DNA from: an uncultured Paracoccaceae bacterium
GTDB taxonomy: Bacteria > Pseudomonadota > Alphaproteobacteria > Rhodobacterales > Rhodobacteraceae
Assembly: GCA_947493145.1 (NCBI GenBank)
Contig: CANLPZ010000001.1
Coordinates: forward strand, 868,001 to 932,000
DNA length: 64,000 nucleotides
Direction: 5' to 3'
Position 1 is the stretch's first letter. Each line of letters starts with the position of its first letter. The translations under genes and the position numbers were made by a program. Of the stretch, positions 26,207-35,373 are shown in pieces. Below the pieces are notes generated by a model. The model was given only the letters and a program-made list of their open reading frames with translations, was not told the origin of the DNA and ran no database searches.

Positions 26207-29200
26207 TTAAAGATCATCGACCATCACGACGCCATTCAGCGATTTAATTGCGCCCTTGATTTGAGGGTTAACAGGAAAATATTCGTCGATCTCGATCTCG
26301 ACTTCGCCTGGTAATTTGGGATCCATCAGACAGAAAACGATCGGACCGCGACCTTGGGTTTTGACGGTCGTCGCCGCATCGCGCAAAACGGTAGCAACAG
26401 AATTGATTGCTGTTTCTTCGTCGACAAAAACCTTCAACCCAGATGTCCCAGCGTCTGCAACAAGCGTATCAATGGGCGTGACAGATCGCGCCAACAATTT
26501 CAATTGATCGCTTTCCATTGTCGCCTCGACCCCGACGACAACTTTTGATCCGGCATCCAAATGATCCCGCGCCTGTTCCAAGGTGTCCGAAAACATTGTG
26601 ACTTCATAAGCGCCGGTTGTGTCCGACAATTGGACAAAAGCAAACCGATTGCCGCGCGCGGATTTTCGCTCTTGTCGTCCGGCGACGATACCAGCCATTT
26701 TTCCGATAAACGCACCACCTTCGGCCTTTGCCGTTACCTCATCCAAAGTCATGACCTTTTTGCGTTTCAAAGGTGCGGAATAGTCGTCCAATGGGTGACC
26801 CGACAGATAAAATCCAATCGCTTTGTATTCCTCGGACAAACGTTCCGCAGGTAGCCAATCATCGCACGGCAATATGCGCGGTTCAGGCAAATCGTCACCG
26901 GCCTCGCCAAACAACGACACCTGATTGGACGCCCTTTGTTCGTGAATTGCGGCCGAATAATTGACCAAAGCATCAAGGCTTTGGAACACGCGGCGACGGT
27001 TGCTATCTAGCACATCGAATGCACCAGACCGCGCCAGCATTTCCAACGGGCGTTTACCAACCCGTTTCAAATCCACGCGACGCGCCACGTCAAAAAGATT
27101 TACAAAAGGCTTTTCGATTCCATCAACGACCCGCGCATCCGTGACCAATTTCATGGCCTCGACGCCAACATTTTTCAACGCACCCAGCGCGTAAACCAAC
27201 TTTCCATCATGAACCTTAAACGTCGCATCTGATCGGTTCACACACGGTGGGATGTAATCCAATTCCAAGCCTTTTTTGACCTCTTGGAAATAGATGTTCA
27301 GCTTGTCTGTTAAATGCAGATCGCAATTCATGACACCGGCCATAAATTCGACCGGATGGTTCGCTTTCAACCAACCCGTTTGGTAACTGACAACCGCATA
27401 AGCCGCCGCGTGCGATTTGTTGAAACCATAGTTGGCGAATTTCTCCAAGAGGTCGAAAACTTCGCTGGCTTTTTTCTTGTCGACACCGTTTTCGGCCGCC
27501 CCCGTTTCGAACTTTGGTCGTTCTGCGTCCATCGCCTCTTTGATCTTTTTACCCATCGCACGACGCAACAAATCCGCACCACCCAGCGTATAATTCGCCA
27601 TGACCTGCGCGATCTGCATCACCTGTTCCTGATAAACGATGATGCCTTGGGTTTCTTCCAAGATATGGTCAATCAATGGGTGAACTGACTCGATCTCGCG
27701 TAGGCCGTTTTTCACCTCGCAATAGGTTGGAATGTTTTCCATCGGACCCGGACGATATAGCGCCACAAGCGCAACGATGTCTTCGATACAGGTGGGTTTC
27801 ATGCGTTTCAGCGCATCCATCATCCCCGAACTCTCCACCTGAAACACAGCAACCGTTTTGGCACGTGAATACAGATCATATGTCGCCTTATCATCCAGCG
27901 GGATGTGGCCGATGTCGTTTTCCGCACCTTCCGCCGGTTCGTAAATCTGTTTTCCGTCTATAGACACATGCAACGGTCGGCCGGATTTCAATATCTGTTC
28001 AATCGCGTTTTGAATGACCGTCAGCGTTTTAAGACCCAAGAAGTCAAACTTAACCAAGCCCGCCTGTTCAACCCATTTCATATTGAACTGTGTGGCTGGC
28101 ATATCAGAACGGGGATCCTGATACAGTGGCACAAGCGCATCCAAGGAACGGTCCCCAATCACGACACCCGCCGCGTGGGTCGAGGCATTGCGCAACAACC
28201 CTTCAAGCTGTTGACCATAGGTCAAAAGACGATCGACGACTTCTTCGTTCTTCGCTTCTTCACGCAGGCGCGGTTCATCGGCCAACGCCTTCTCGATCGA
28301 GACCGGCTTAACCCCCTCAACAGGAATCATTTTCGACAAACGATCCACTTGCCCATACGGCATCTGCAACACACGACCCACATCACGAACCGCCGCCTTA
28401 GACAACAATGCACCAAAGGTAATAATCTGCCCCACCTTGTCGCGCCCATATTTTTCTTGGACGTACCGAATTACCTCTTCGCGGCGATCCATACAAAAAT
28501 CGATATCAAAGTCGGGCATCGACACACGTTCAGGGTTCAAAAACCGCTCAAACAGCAAAGAATACCGAAGCGGGTCCAAGTCGGTAATCGTAAGCGCATA
28601 GGCCACCAGTGACCCCGCCCCTGACCCACGTCCCGGACCGACCGGAATATCATGGTCTTTGGCCCATTGGATAAAATCCGCAACGATCAAAAAGTATCCC
28701 GGAAATCCCATTCCTTCGATAATTCCCAGTTCGAAATCCAATCGTTCTTGGTATTCCTCAACACTTGCCGCATGCGGGATGACGGCCAATCGCCCTTGCA
28801 GGCCTTCGTTTGCCATGCGGCGCAGTTCAGCCACCTCATCATCCGCAAACTTCGGCAAAATTGGATCGCGTTTATACGCTTTGAACCCACACCGTTTGGC
28901 AATCTCAACCGTGTTTTCAACCGCCTCTGGTATGTCCGCAAACAGCGCGATCATTTCTTCTTGGGACTTGAAATAATGTTGCGGTGTCAGGCGGCGGCGC
29001 TCTTCTTGTTGGTCGACATAGGCCCCTTCGGCAATACAAATCAAAGCGTCATGCGCTTCGTAGATTTTTGATTGTGGAAAATAAACATCGTTCGTCGCGA
29101 CCAAAGGCAGGTCCATCGCATAGGCCATTTCAACATGGCCTTGTTCTGACAACCGTTCAGCTTCTGGAAGCCCATCCTCTGTCGGGTGGCGTTGCAATTC

Positions 29201-29716
29201 AACGTAAAGTCGATCTGGATAAATCGCCGCCAAACGCTGCATCAAGGCTTCAGCTTTGGGGCGTTGGCCCTCCCGCAAGAGACGCCCAATCGGACCGTCG
29301 GGACCACCAGACAAACAAATCAAACCACCAGAATATTGCGCCAGCTCATCCACCGTGACCTGAGGCAATTCACCATCGCCCTTCAGATAAGCACAGGAAT
29401 TGAGCTTCATGAGATGCTCATATCCGGTTTCATTTTGTGCCAACAAAACGATCGGCGCTGGCGGTTTTGGTCTTTGACCGGTTTCGGGCTGGTCATAACC
29501 GACATCAACCTGACAGCCGATAATGGGTTGAATCCCATCTTTCGACGCATATTCGGAAAATTCCAATGCGCAGAACATGTTATTTGTGTCGGTCACGGCC
29601 ACCGCAGGCATCCCCGAACCGGCCACCAGACCAGACAGTTTTTTGACCGGAACCGCCCCTTCCAACAAAGAATATTCCGTGTGCAGGCGAAGATGGATGA
29701 ATCGTGGATAAGACAT
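26207..29716 (-). CDS. dnaE: DNA polymerase III alpha subunit
   Basis: DnaE is the replicative polymerase. In order: PHP domain (FIHLRLHTEYSLLEGA at the N-terminus), the polymerase palm with GPGRGSGAGSLVAYAL (about residues 360-375) and the catalytic PDFDIDFCMDRR (about 400-411), the thumb/fingers (GKKIKEAMD, YGFNKSHAAAY), the helix-hairpin-helix region, and a C-terminal OB-fold (about 985-1060). I chose the ATG at 29716 (MSYPRFIHLRLHTEYS), preceded by AGGGTGG, over an in-frame GTG three codons earlier; the protein is then 1169 residues. It is a single-gene unit, divergent from the ArsR gene. Confidence 0.97.
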   Translation of the reverse strand: MSYPRFIHLRLHTEYSLLEGAVPVKKLSGLVAGSGMPAVAVTDTNNMFCALEFSEYASKDGIQPIIGCQVDVGYDQPETGQRPKPPAPIVLLAQNETGYEHLMKLNSCAYLKGDGELPQVTVDELAQYSGGLICLSGGPDGPIGRLLREGQRPKAEALMQRLAAIYPDRLYVELQRHPTEDGLPEAERLSEQGHVEMAYAMDLPLVATNDVYFPQSKIYEAHDALICIAEGAYVDQQEERRRLTPQHYFKSQEEMIALFADIPEAVENTVEIAKRCGFKAYKRDPILPKFADDEVAELRRMANEGLQGRLAVIPHAASVEEYQERLDFELGIIEGMGFPGYFLIVADFIQWAKDHDIPVGPGRGSGAGSLVAYALTITDLDPLRYSLLFERFLNPERVSMPDFDIDFCMDRREEVIRYVQEKYGRDKVGQIITFGALLSKAAVRDVGRVLQMPYGQVDRLSKMIPVEGVKPVSIEKALADEPRLREEAKNEEVVDRLLTYGQQLEGLLRNASTHAAGVVIGDRSLDALVPLYQDPRSDMPATQFNMKWVEQAGLVKFDFLGLKTLTVIQNAIEQILKSGRPLHVSIDGKQIYEPAEGAENDIGHIPLDDKATYDLYSRAKTVAVFQVESSGMMDALKRMKPTCIEDIVALVALYRPGPMENIPTYCEVKNGLREIESVHPLIDHILEETQGIIVYQEQVMQIAQVMANYTLGGADLLRRAMGKKIKEAMDAERPKFETGAAENGVDKKKASEVFDLLEKFANYGFNKSHAAAYAVVSYQTGWLKANHPVEFMAGVMNCDLHLTDKLNIYFQEVKKGLELDYIPPCVNRSDATFKVHDGKLVYALGALKNVGVEAMKLVTDARVVDGIEKPFVNLFDVARRVDLKRVGKRPLEMLARSGAFDVLDSNRRRVFQSLDALVNYSAAIHEQRASNQVSLFGEAGDDLPEPRILPCDDWLPAERLSEEYKAIGFYLSGHPLDDYSAPLKRKKVMTLDEVTAKAEGGAFIGKMAGIVAGRQERKSARGNRFAFVQLSDTTGAYEVTMFSDTLEQARDHLDAGSKVVVGVEATMESDQLKLLARSVTPIDTLVADAGTSGLKVFVDEETAINSVATVLRDAATTVKTQGRGPIVFCLMDPKLPGEVEIEIDEYFPVNPQIKGAIKSLNGVVMVDDL

Positions 29717-29765
29717 AGGCGCCACCCTAACGGGTCACGTTCGCGGGTCCAACTGTGAAAAAAAC

Positions 29766-29829
29766 TTAGCCATTTAGGTAACTATATTGACAGCCGCCAA
29801 TTCACATCACAACTTAGCCACATGACTAA
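29766..29829. promoter_or_regulatory. Operator-like repeat pair and promoter of the ArsR gene
   Basis: AACTTAGCCA occurs twice (29763-29772 and 29811-29820), each followed six bases later by TAACTAT. Each copy holds an imperfect 16-bp palindrome: TTAGCCATTTAGGTAA (29766-29781) and TTAGCCACATGACTAA (29814-29829). A perfect -35 hexamer TTGACA (29787-29792) lies between them, and the second palindrome covers the expected -10/start region and the ATG of the ArsR gene. This is what an autorepressed arsR promoter should look like. No ribosome binding site precedes the ATG, so the mRNA may be leaderless. Confidence 0.6.
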
Positions 29830-30145
29830 CTATTTAGATACCTTTTTCACCGCACTTGGCGACCCGACACGGCGCGCTGTTATCGAACGCCTCACCCAAG
29901 GCCCCGCAACGGTCAGCGAACTTCACGCCCCCCATGACATGGCTCTGCCGACATTCATGAAACATCTCGCACGCCTCCAAGATGCTGGTTTGGTACACAG
30001 CACCAAACAAGGCCGCACCCGAACCGTTCACATCGAAACGGCGGCCCTCGCACAGGCAGAAGACTGGCTCAAAACCCAACGTCGCGTTTGGGAAAATCGT
30101 TTGGATCGCCTCGCAGAACTTGCCGAAAACTCCAATTCACATTGA
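29822..30145 (+). CDS. ArsR-family winged-helix transcriptional regulator
   Basis: The 107-residue protein has the ArsR winged helix: FFTALGDPTRRAVIERLTQ (about residues 8-26) leading into the recognition helix VSELHAPHDMALPTFMKHL and the wing LVHSTKQGRTRTVHIE. The Cys-rich metal site of classical ArsR/SmtB proteins is absent, so it is unlikely to sense metals directly. It lies 11 bases before an SRPBCC-domain gene, a pairing common in bacteria in which the regulator controls both genes. Operator-like repeats overlap its promoter and start codon. Confidence 0.92.
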   Translation: MTNYLDTFFTALGDPTRRAVIERLTQGPATVSELHAPHDMALPTFMKHLARLQDAGLVHSTKQGRTRTVHIETAALAQAEDWLKTQRRVWENRLDRLAELAENSNSH

Positions 30146-30156
30146 AGGAAAACAAC

Positions 30157-30594
30157 ATGGACACTCAAACATTAGATTTCTCGCGCACCATGAACGCCAC
30201 CCCCTCACGGGTTTTTGCACTTATGACCGACAGCCAGTTACGCCAAAGCTGGAACAGCCCTGGCGAAGGCTTCACAGTCACGGTCACTGATCCGGCACCG
30301 GCCACAGCTGGCGCACGCGAAACGGCTTTGGTCACTGCTGATGGTGAACCCGACACAACAGTCCATACCAATTGGGCAACAGTGTCACCCGAAACATTGG
30401 TTTATACCGAAACTCTGGATGTCGATGAGGCCCCGATTGCCGCGTCATTTGTGGCCGCAACGATCGCACCTGATGGTGCACAGACCACGCTGACGCTTCA
30501 TATCGAAATCGTCAGCTTCGCTGGGCAAGAGATGCTCGAAGGCTATCGAATGGGTTGGGATACCGCTTTGGAACAACTGACCAAAATTTCATAA
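30157..30594 (+). CDS. SRPBCC/AHSA1-domain protein
   Basis: The 145-residue protein has the START-like AHSA1 fold: LDFSRTMNATPSRVFALMTD at the N-terminus and a C-terminal helix GYRMGWDTALEQLTKI. These domains make a deep hydrophobic pocket and bind small lipophilic ligands; the ligand here is unknown. I chose the ATG at 30157, nine bases after GAAGGA. It is co-transcribed with the ArsR gene. A promoter candidate for the xdh leader overlaps its last codons. Confidence 0.88.
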   Translation: MDTQTLDFSRTMNATPSRVFALMTDSQLRQSWNSPGEGFTVTVTDPAPATAGARETALVTADGEPDTTVHTNWATVSPETLVYTETLDVDEAPIAASFVAATIAPDGAQTTLTLHIEIVSFAGQEMLEGYRMGWDTALEQLTKIS

Positions 30595-30601
30595 CTTGCG
30601 G

Positions 30602-30752
30602 AATTCTTGGTGGGATTTATTCGCACAATCGTGCCAAGACACTTGCAATAAAACTCAAATTCAGTCTTGCTGTTGGAAAACCAACGCCCGCAGGTTCTAC
30701 GCCGCATCGAACCTGCTTTTTGGCCCATCTTGGTACCGCGGCGAGACGACAC
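30602..30752 (+). promoter_or_regulatory. Structured leader upstream of xdhA (candidate attenuator or riboswitch)
   Basis: Between the SRPBCC stop and xdhA the RNA can form three successive hairpins: TCTTGG/CCAAGA (30605-30639) enclosing GCAC/GTGC (30623-30634), then GTTGG-AAAA-CCAAC (30672-30685), then the intrinsic terminator at 30690-30721. A possible promoter, TTGGAA (30568-30573) and CATAAC (30590-30595) 16 bases apart, would start transcription at about 30602. Only 31 bases separate the U-tract from the xdhA ATG, so xdh transcripts probably pass through the terminator. I do not recognise a known riboswitch class, and the simpler view is a terminator for arsR-SRPBCC plus an unseen xdh promoter. 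Confidence 0.45.
30690..30721 (+). terminator. Rho-independent terminator upstream of xdhA
   Basis: GCAGGTTC (30690-30697) pairs perfectly with GAACCTGC (30709-30716), followed by five T residues (30717-30721). It stands 95 bases after the SRPBCC stop and 31 bases before the xdhA start. Confidence 0.85.
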
Positions 30753-32159
30753 ATGACAATATCGTTTCTTCTAAACGGAGAGACCCAAGAGGTTGACGCC
30801 TCTCCTACTCTAACATTGTTGGATTTTCTGCGCGAGGACCGCGCGCTTTGTGGCACCAAAGAAGGGTGTAACGAAGGCGATTGTGGCGCGTGTACCGTGA
30901 TGGTCCGCGATGACATCGGCGCACGGGCCGTCAATGCTTGTATTCTTTTCTTACCACAGCTTGATGGAAAATCCGTAACAACGGTCGAAGGCCTCGCCGC
31001 GCCTGACGGCAAATCGCATCCAGTCCAAACCGAAATGGTTGATCACCATGGGTCGCAATGCGGCTTTTGCACACCAGGTTTTATCATGTCGATGGCCACC
31101 GCGCATCTAAACGGGGACACCGAGCACGACACCACACTTGCCGGAAACCTATGCCGCTGCACCGGATACGCCCCCATCATTCGCGCCGCGCAAGCGGCCG
31201 AAGCACACCCCGTTCCGGATCATCTTAAATCCGCCTTCCAATTGACCAAAATATCCTCGGGGGAGAGCGGTAAAACCGCTCTGGGGGCAGACAGCCCCCA
31301 TCCCACATGGTCCGCACCAAAAACAGCGGATGAATTGGCAGCCCTTTTCGAAAAACACCCAGATGCGACGCTTATCGCGGGTGCAACGGATGTTGGACTT
31401 TGGGTAACAAAGCATCTTAGCGCACTGGAAAAGGTCATATTCCTCAATCAATGTTCGGACCTTCAAAACATCAAGTTTGACGAGACCGAAATCACCTTTG
31501 GGGCCGGCGTTACGATGGACCGCGTTTTGCAAACCGTCCAAGATCATCACCGCTCATATGCGGACATGATCAAACGATATGGTTCAACTCAGGTTCGAAA
31601 TTCCGCGACGATCGGGGGCAATATCGCCAACGGGTCACCCATCGGAGATAATCCACCAGTTCTGATCGCCCTCAATGCCACACTGTGTCTGCGCAAAGGT
31701 GACGCGCGACGTGAAATTCCGATCGAGGATTTCTTTCTCGAATATGGAAAACAAGATCGCAGCGCGGGGGAATTTGTCGAAGCCATAAAGATTCCGCGCC
31801 AAAATGACAGATTGAAATGCTACAAACTGTCCAAGCGATTTGATCAAGATATCTCCGCCCTATGTGGGGCATTCAACATCACTGTTACCGACGGGATCGT
31901 GACGGGCGCGCGCATCGCCTTTGGCGGAATGGCGGGCATCCCGAAACGTGCGGAACCCGTGGAAACAGCGCTCATCGGTAAAACTTGGTCCGAAAGCACG
32001 GTGAAAACAGCGCTAGTAGGTTTCGACGACAGTTTCACACCAATGTCTGATCAACGTGCTTCCGCTGGGTACCGAATGAACGCGGCGAAAAACATGTTGC
32101 TTCGGTACTTTTACGAAGACCAAGGATTGCCCACCAACGTATTGGAGGTGAACCCGTGA
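30753..32159 (+). CDS. xdhA: Xanthine dehydrogenase small subunit XdhA (2Fe-2S and FAD)
   Basis: XdhA carries the electron-transfer half of xanthine dehydrogenase. The first 2Fe-2S site is CGTKEGCNEGDCGACTV (about residues 29-45), the second is CGFCTPGF ... CRCTGY (about 102-140), and residues about 185-355 bind FAD (LIAGATDVGLWV, NSATIGGNIANGSPIGD), followed by the CO-dehydrogenase flavoprotein C-terminal domain. I chose the ATG at 30753 (MTISFLLNGE), giving 468 residues; the open frame upstream runs through the terminator and is not coding. It overlaps xdhB by four bases (GTGA). Confidence 0.95.
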   Translation: MTISFLLNGETQEVDASPTLTLLDFLREDRALCGTKEGCNEGDCGACTVMVRDDIGARAVNACILFLPQLDGKSVTTVEGLAAPDGKSHPVQTEMVDHHGSQCGFCTPGFIMSMATAHLNGDTEHDTTLAGNLCRCTGYAPIIRAAQAAEAHPVPDHLKSAFQLTKISSGESGKTALGADSPHPTWSAPKTADELAALFEKHPDATLIAGATDVGLWVTKHLSALEKVIFLNQCSDLQNIKFDETEITFGAGVTMDRVLQTVQDHHRSYADMIKRYGSTQVRNSATIGGNIANGSPIGDNPPVLIALNATLCLRKGDARREIPIEDFFLEYGKQDRSAGEFVEAIKIPRQNDRLKCYKLSKRFDQDISALCGAFNITVTDGIVTGARIAFGGMAGIPKRAEPVETALIGKTWSESTVKTALVGFDDSFTPMSDQRASAGYRMNAAKNMLLRYFYEDQGLPTNVLEVNP

Positions 32160-34438
32160 GTGTCGCGAAACCTCTGCCTCATGATGCGGCCCGCCTGCAT
32201 GTCGATGGATCGGCGCGCTATTTGGATGACATTCCAACGCCGGCCAATTGTTTGCATCTGGTGTTTGGATTGTCTCAAATCGCCAAGGGAACACTTAAAA
32301 ACACCGATTTGTCCGCGGTTAAATCCGCAGATGGCGTTGTTGCTGTGCTGACTGCGGATGATTTAGAACACGATGCAGATTGTTCGCCCTCTGCCCATGA
32401 TGAACCGTTGTTGTCGAACGGTGAAATTCACTACCTCGGGCAGCAGATATTCTTGGTCGTCGCAACCAGCCACCTTGCCGCACGCAAAGCCGCGCGACTG
32501 GCGAAAATTACGTATGACACCGAACAACCCATTCTGACAATTGCTCAGGCCGAGGCCGCAAATTCAAGGTTCGAAGACGGCCCACGCATCTATTCGTCCG
32601 GCAACTCTGATGACGCTATTTCTCGCGCCGAAAACACACTTCGTGGCAGCGTAATCATGGGCGGTCAGGAACATTTTTACCTCGAAGGCCAAGCGGCGCT
32701 CGCCTTACCCGATGACAACGGCGATATGATCGTCCATTCGTCAACGCAACATCCATCAGAAATTCAACACAAAGTGGCACATGCCTTGGACATTCCCATG
32801 CACAGTGTACGCGTTCAAGTTCGCCGGATGGGCGGTGGTTTTGGTGGCAAAGAAAGCCAAGGCAACGCCCTTGCCATCGCATGTGCGATTGCCGCGCAAA
32901 AAACAGGGCGCCCGTGCAAAATGCGTTATGACCGCGACGATGACATGATGATCACCGGTAAACGGCATGATTTTCGGATTGATTACCGCGTCGGGTTTGA
33001 TGCGACTGGTAAAATCGACGGCATCGAATTCGTTCAACACGCACGATGCGGCTGGGCACAAGATTTGTCACTACCTGTTGCAGATCGCGCAATGCTACAC
33101 GCGGACAACGCCTATCATTTGCCGAACATAACAATCACGTCCCACCGATGGAAAACCAACACGCAATCGGCAACCGCATTTCGTGGGTTCGGTGGTCCGC
33201 AGGGCATCGTCGGTATTGAACGGGTGATGGATCACATTGCGTCCGTTCTCAAGCTTGATCCACTAACGGTTCGCCAACAAAATTTTTACGCGGACATGGG
33301 CGGCGAAAAACAATTCACTCCCTACCACATGGAAGTCCGCGACGGGATCATCAATCAACTCTCAGACCAACTGGTTGAAAGTGCCGATTATCACAATCGC
33401 CGCGCAGCGATTGAACGGTGGAATGATGCAAATCCAATTCTGAAAAAGGGGATTGCCCTGACACCCGTCAAATTTGGGATTTCTTTTACCCTGACACATC
33501 TGAACCAAGCCGGTGCATTGGTACATGTCTATAACGATGGATCGGTCCACCTGAACCATGGCGGGACAGAAATGGGACAAGGGTTGTTCCAAAAAGTCGC
33601 GCAGGTTGCGGCCCAACGATTTGGTTTGCCTTTGGATCAGATCAAAATCACAGCGACGGACACGGGCAAAGTCCCAAACACGTCGGCAACGGCCGCGTCC
33701 TCTGGCACCGATCTGAACGGGATGGCGGTCGCGGATGCCTGTGACACCCTAAAGGAACGCATTGCGGGATGTCTTGCTGACCTTCACGGCGGAGACATCG
33801 AACACGTCAGGTTCGAAAACGGTTATGTTTCGATGGGAGAGCTATCAATCCCCTTTGCCGAGGCCGCGAAAACCGCCTACGAAAACCGTATCAGCCTGTC
33901 TGCGACGGGATTTTACAAAACCCCAGATGTCGCATGGGACCGGATCGCTGGAAAAGGGCAACCATTTTTCTATTTTGCCTATGGCGCGGCAATAAGCGAG
34001 GTGGTTGTTGACACACTGACCGGCGAAAACCGCATTTTGCGTGCCGATATTTTGCACGATGCAGGCGCGTCCCTAAACCCCGCGATCGATATCGGGCAAA
34101 TCGAAGGCGCATTTGTCCAAGGCGCGGGATGGCTGACGACGGAAGAACTGATTTGGGACACCGACGGGCGCCTGCGCACCCACGCCCCATCCACATATAA
34201 AATTCCCGCCTGTTCTGACCGTCCCGATATTTTCAATGTCGCACTGTGGGACGGCGAAAACCCCGCGAATACAATTTACAAATCCAAAGCGGTTGGCGAA
34301 CCACCGTTTATGTTGGGGATATCTGTTTGGTCGGCCCTTGCAGATGCGGTTTCAAACTGCGGCGAGGCGTTTGGTGATCTTCACGCACCAGCCACAAACG
34401 AACATATTTTTGCTGCGATCGAACGGGCGAAATCGTGA
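32156..34438 (+). CDS. xdhB: Xanthine dehydrogenase molybdenum-binding subunit XdhB
   Basis: The 760-residue catalytic subunit oxidises hypoxanthine and xanthine to urate at the molybdenum cofactor. Cofactor-binding segments are GQEHFYLEGQAALA (about 171-184), RRMGGGFGGKES (about 222-233), TAFRGFGGPQG (about 340-350) and TEMGQGLFQKV. The catalytic Glu lies in AVGEPPFML near residue 715. It starts with GTG after a GGAGG site, in a GTGA overlap with xdhA. Cofactor synthesis genes moaD, moaE and moeB are elsewhere in the window, and XdhC follows. Confidence 0.96.
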   Translation: MSVAKPLPHDAARLHVDGSARYLDDIPTPANCLHLVFGLSQIAKGTLKNTDLSAVKSADGVVAVLTADDLEHDADCSPSAHDEPLLSNGEIHYLGQQIFLVVATSHLAARKAARLAKITYDTEQPILTIAQAEAANSRFEDGPRIYSSGNSDDAISRAENTLRGSVIMGGQEHFYLEGQAALALPDDNGDMIVHSSTQHPSEIQHKVAHALDIPMHSVRVQVRRMGGGFGGKESQGNALAIACAIAAQKTGRPCKMRYDRDDDMMITGKRHDFRIDYRVGFDATGKIDGIEFVQHARCGWAQDLSLPVADRAMLHADNAYHLPNITITSHRWKTNTQSATAFRGFGGPQGIVGIERVMDHIASVLKLDPLTVRQQNFYADMGGEKQFTPYHMEVRDGIINQLSDQLVESADYHNRRAAIERWNDANPILKKGIALTPVKFGISFTLTHLNQAGALVHVYNDGSVHLNHGGTEMGQGLFQKVAQVAAQRFGLPLDQIKITATDTGKVPNTSATAASSGTDLNGMAVADACDTLKERIAGCLADLHGGDIEHVRFENGYVSMGELSIPFAEAAKTAYENRISLSATGFYKTPDVAWDRIAGKGQPFFYFAYGAAISEVVVDTLTGENRILRADILHDAGASLNPAIDIGQIEGAFVQGAGWLTTEELIWDTDGRLRTHAPSTYKIPACSDRPDIFNVALWDGENPANTIYKSKAVGEPPFMLGISVWSALADAVSNCGEAFGDLHAPATNEHIFAAIERAKS

Positions 34439-35373
34439 GCGTCGATTTACAAACGCTACGCGCGCTTGCTGATGCCCATGGGATCATAGCACGGGTCGTT
34501 GTCGCACAGGCAAAAGGTTCCGCTCCGCGCGACGCGGGCACTGTAATGTATATCTGGTCCACAGGTGCATGCGGCACCATTGGTGGCGGAGCGCTTGAAT
34601 TCGAAGCAATCAAAATCGCGCGCACAGTGATCGACAGCGGGAATGATCTGACACAGGTTTTTCCACTCGGTCCCGCGCTTGGCCAATGTTGCGGTGGCTC
34701 TGTCATATTGCGCACCGATATTTTTGATGCGCAGCGTGTTGAACAGCTGTCACAGCATTCCAGTTTTATTCGTGGTGACGGTGCGCGCCCGTCTTGGGCT
34801 ACATCTAATCCCATTCTACCAAACACCGACCTTCATTACGCGAACGGCTGGATTGCCGAACCGATCGAGCAGAACAAAACGCCTCTTTGGATTTGGGGCG
34901 CAGGCCACGTCGGTCGCGCTTTGGTGGATGTGATTGCGCCGCTGGAACAACACGCCATCACGTGGATCGATGTCCATCGCGACCGTTTTCCAGAACAAAT
35001 TCGCAACGACGTTGACGTTTTAACAACAAACGATCCGCAAAAGTTTCTTAAATATGCGCCGTCTGACGCGCAGCATATGATTGTAACCTATTCACATGTT
35101 TTGGACCTTGATTTATGTCACGGGTTGTTAACCCGAGAGGCCCGAAAAATCGGCCTTATCGGTTCGCAAACAAAATGGGCACGTTTCCAATCTCGTCTGC
35201 GAAACCTTGGGCATTCGCAAAACAAAATTGACATGATCACCTGTCCAATTGGGGACCCAGCGCTGGGAAAACACCCACATGCTATTGCGATTGGTGTCGC
35301 AAGCGCGTTAATTTCCACCGCGCGGCCCACGGGGCTCGACAAAAATTGCTCTGATCAGAAAGACCGTGCATGA
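34435..35373 (+). CDS. xdhC: Xanthine dehydrogenase accessory protein XdhC
   Basis: XdhC binds molybdenum cofactor, protects it during sulfuration and inserts it into XdhB. The 312-residue protein has the two-domain layout: an N-terminal domain with AKGSAPRDAGTVMYIW (about 24-39) and CGTIGGGALEF, and a C-terminal Rossmann domain with WIWGAGHVGRALVDV (about 156-170) and LIGSQTKWARF. The GTG start overlaps the xdhB stop and its own stop overlaps the transporter ATPase start, so enzyme, maturation factor and importer form one coupled unit. Confidence 0.94.
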   Translation: MSVDLQTLRALADAHGIIARVVVAQAKGSAPRDAGTVMYIWSTGACGTIGGGALEFEAIKIARTVIDSGNDLTQVFPLGPALGQCCGGSVILRTDIFDAQRVEQLSQHSSFIRGDGARPSWATSNPILPNTDLHYANGWIAEPIEQNKTPLWIWGAGHVGRALVDVIAPLEQHAITWIDVHRDRFPEQIRNDVDVLTTNDPQKFLKYAPSDAQHMIVTYSHVLDLDLCHGLLTREARKIGLIGSQTKWARFQSRLRNLGHSQNKIDMITCPIGDPALGKHPHAIAIGVASALISTARPTGLDKNCSDQKDRA

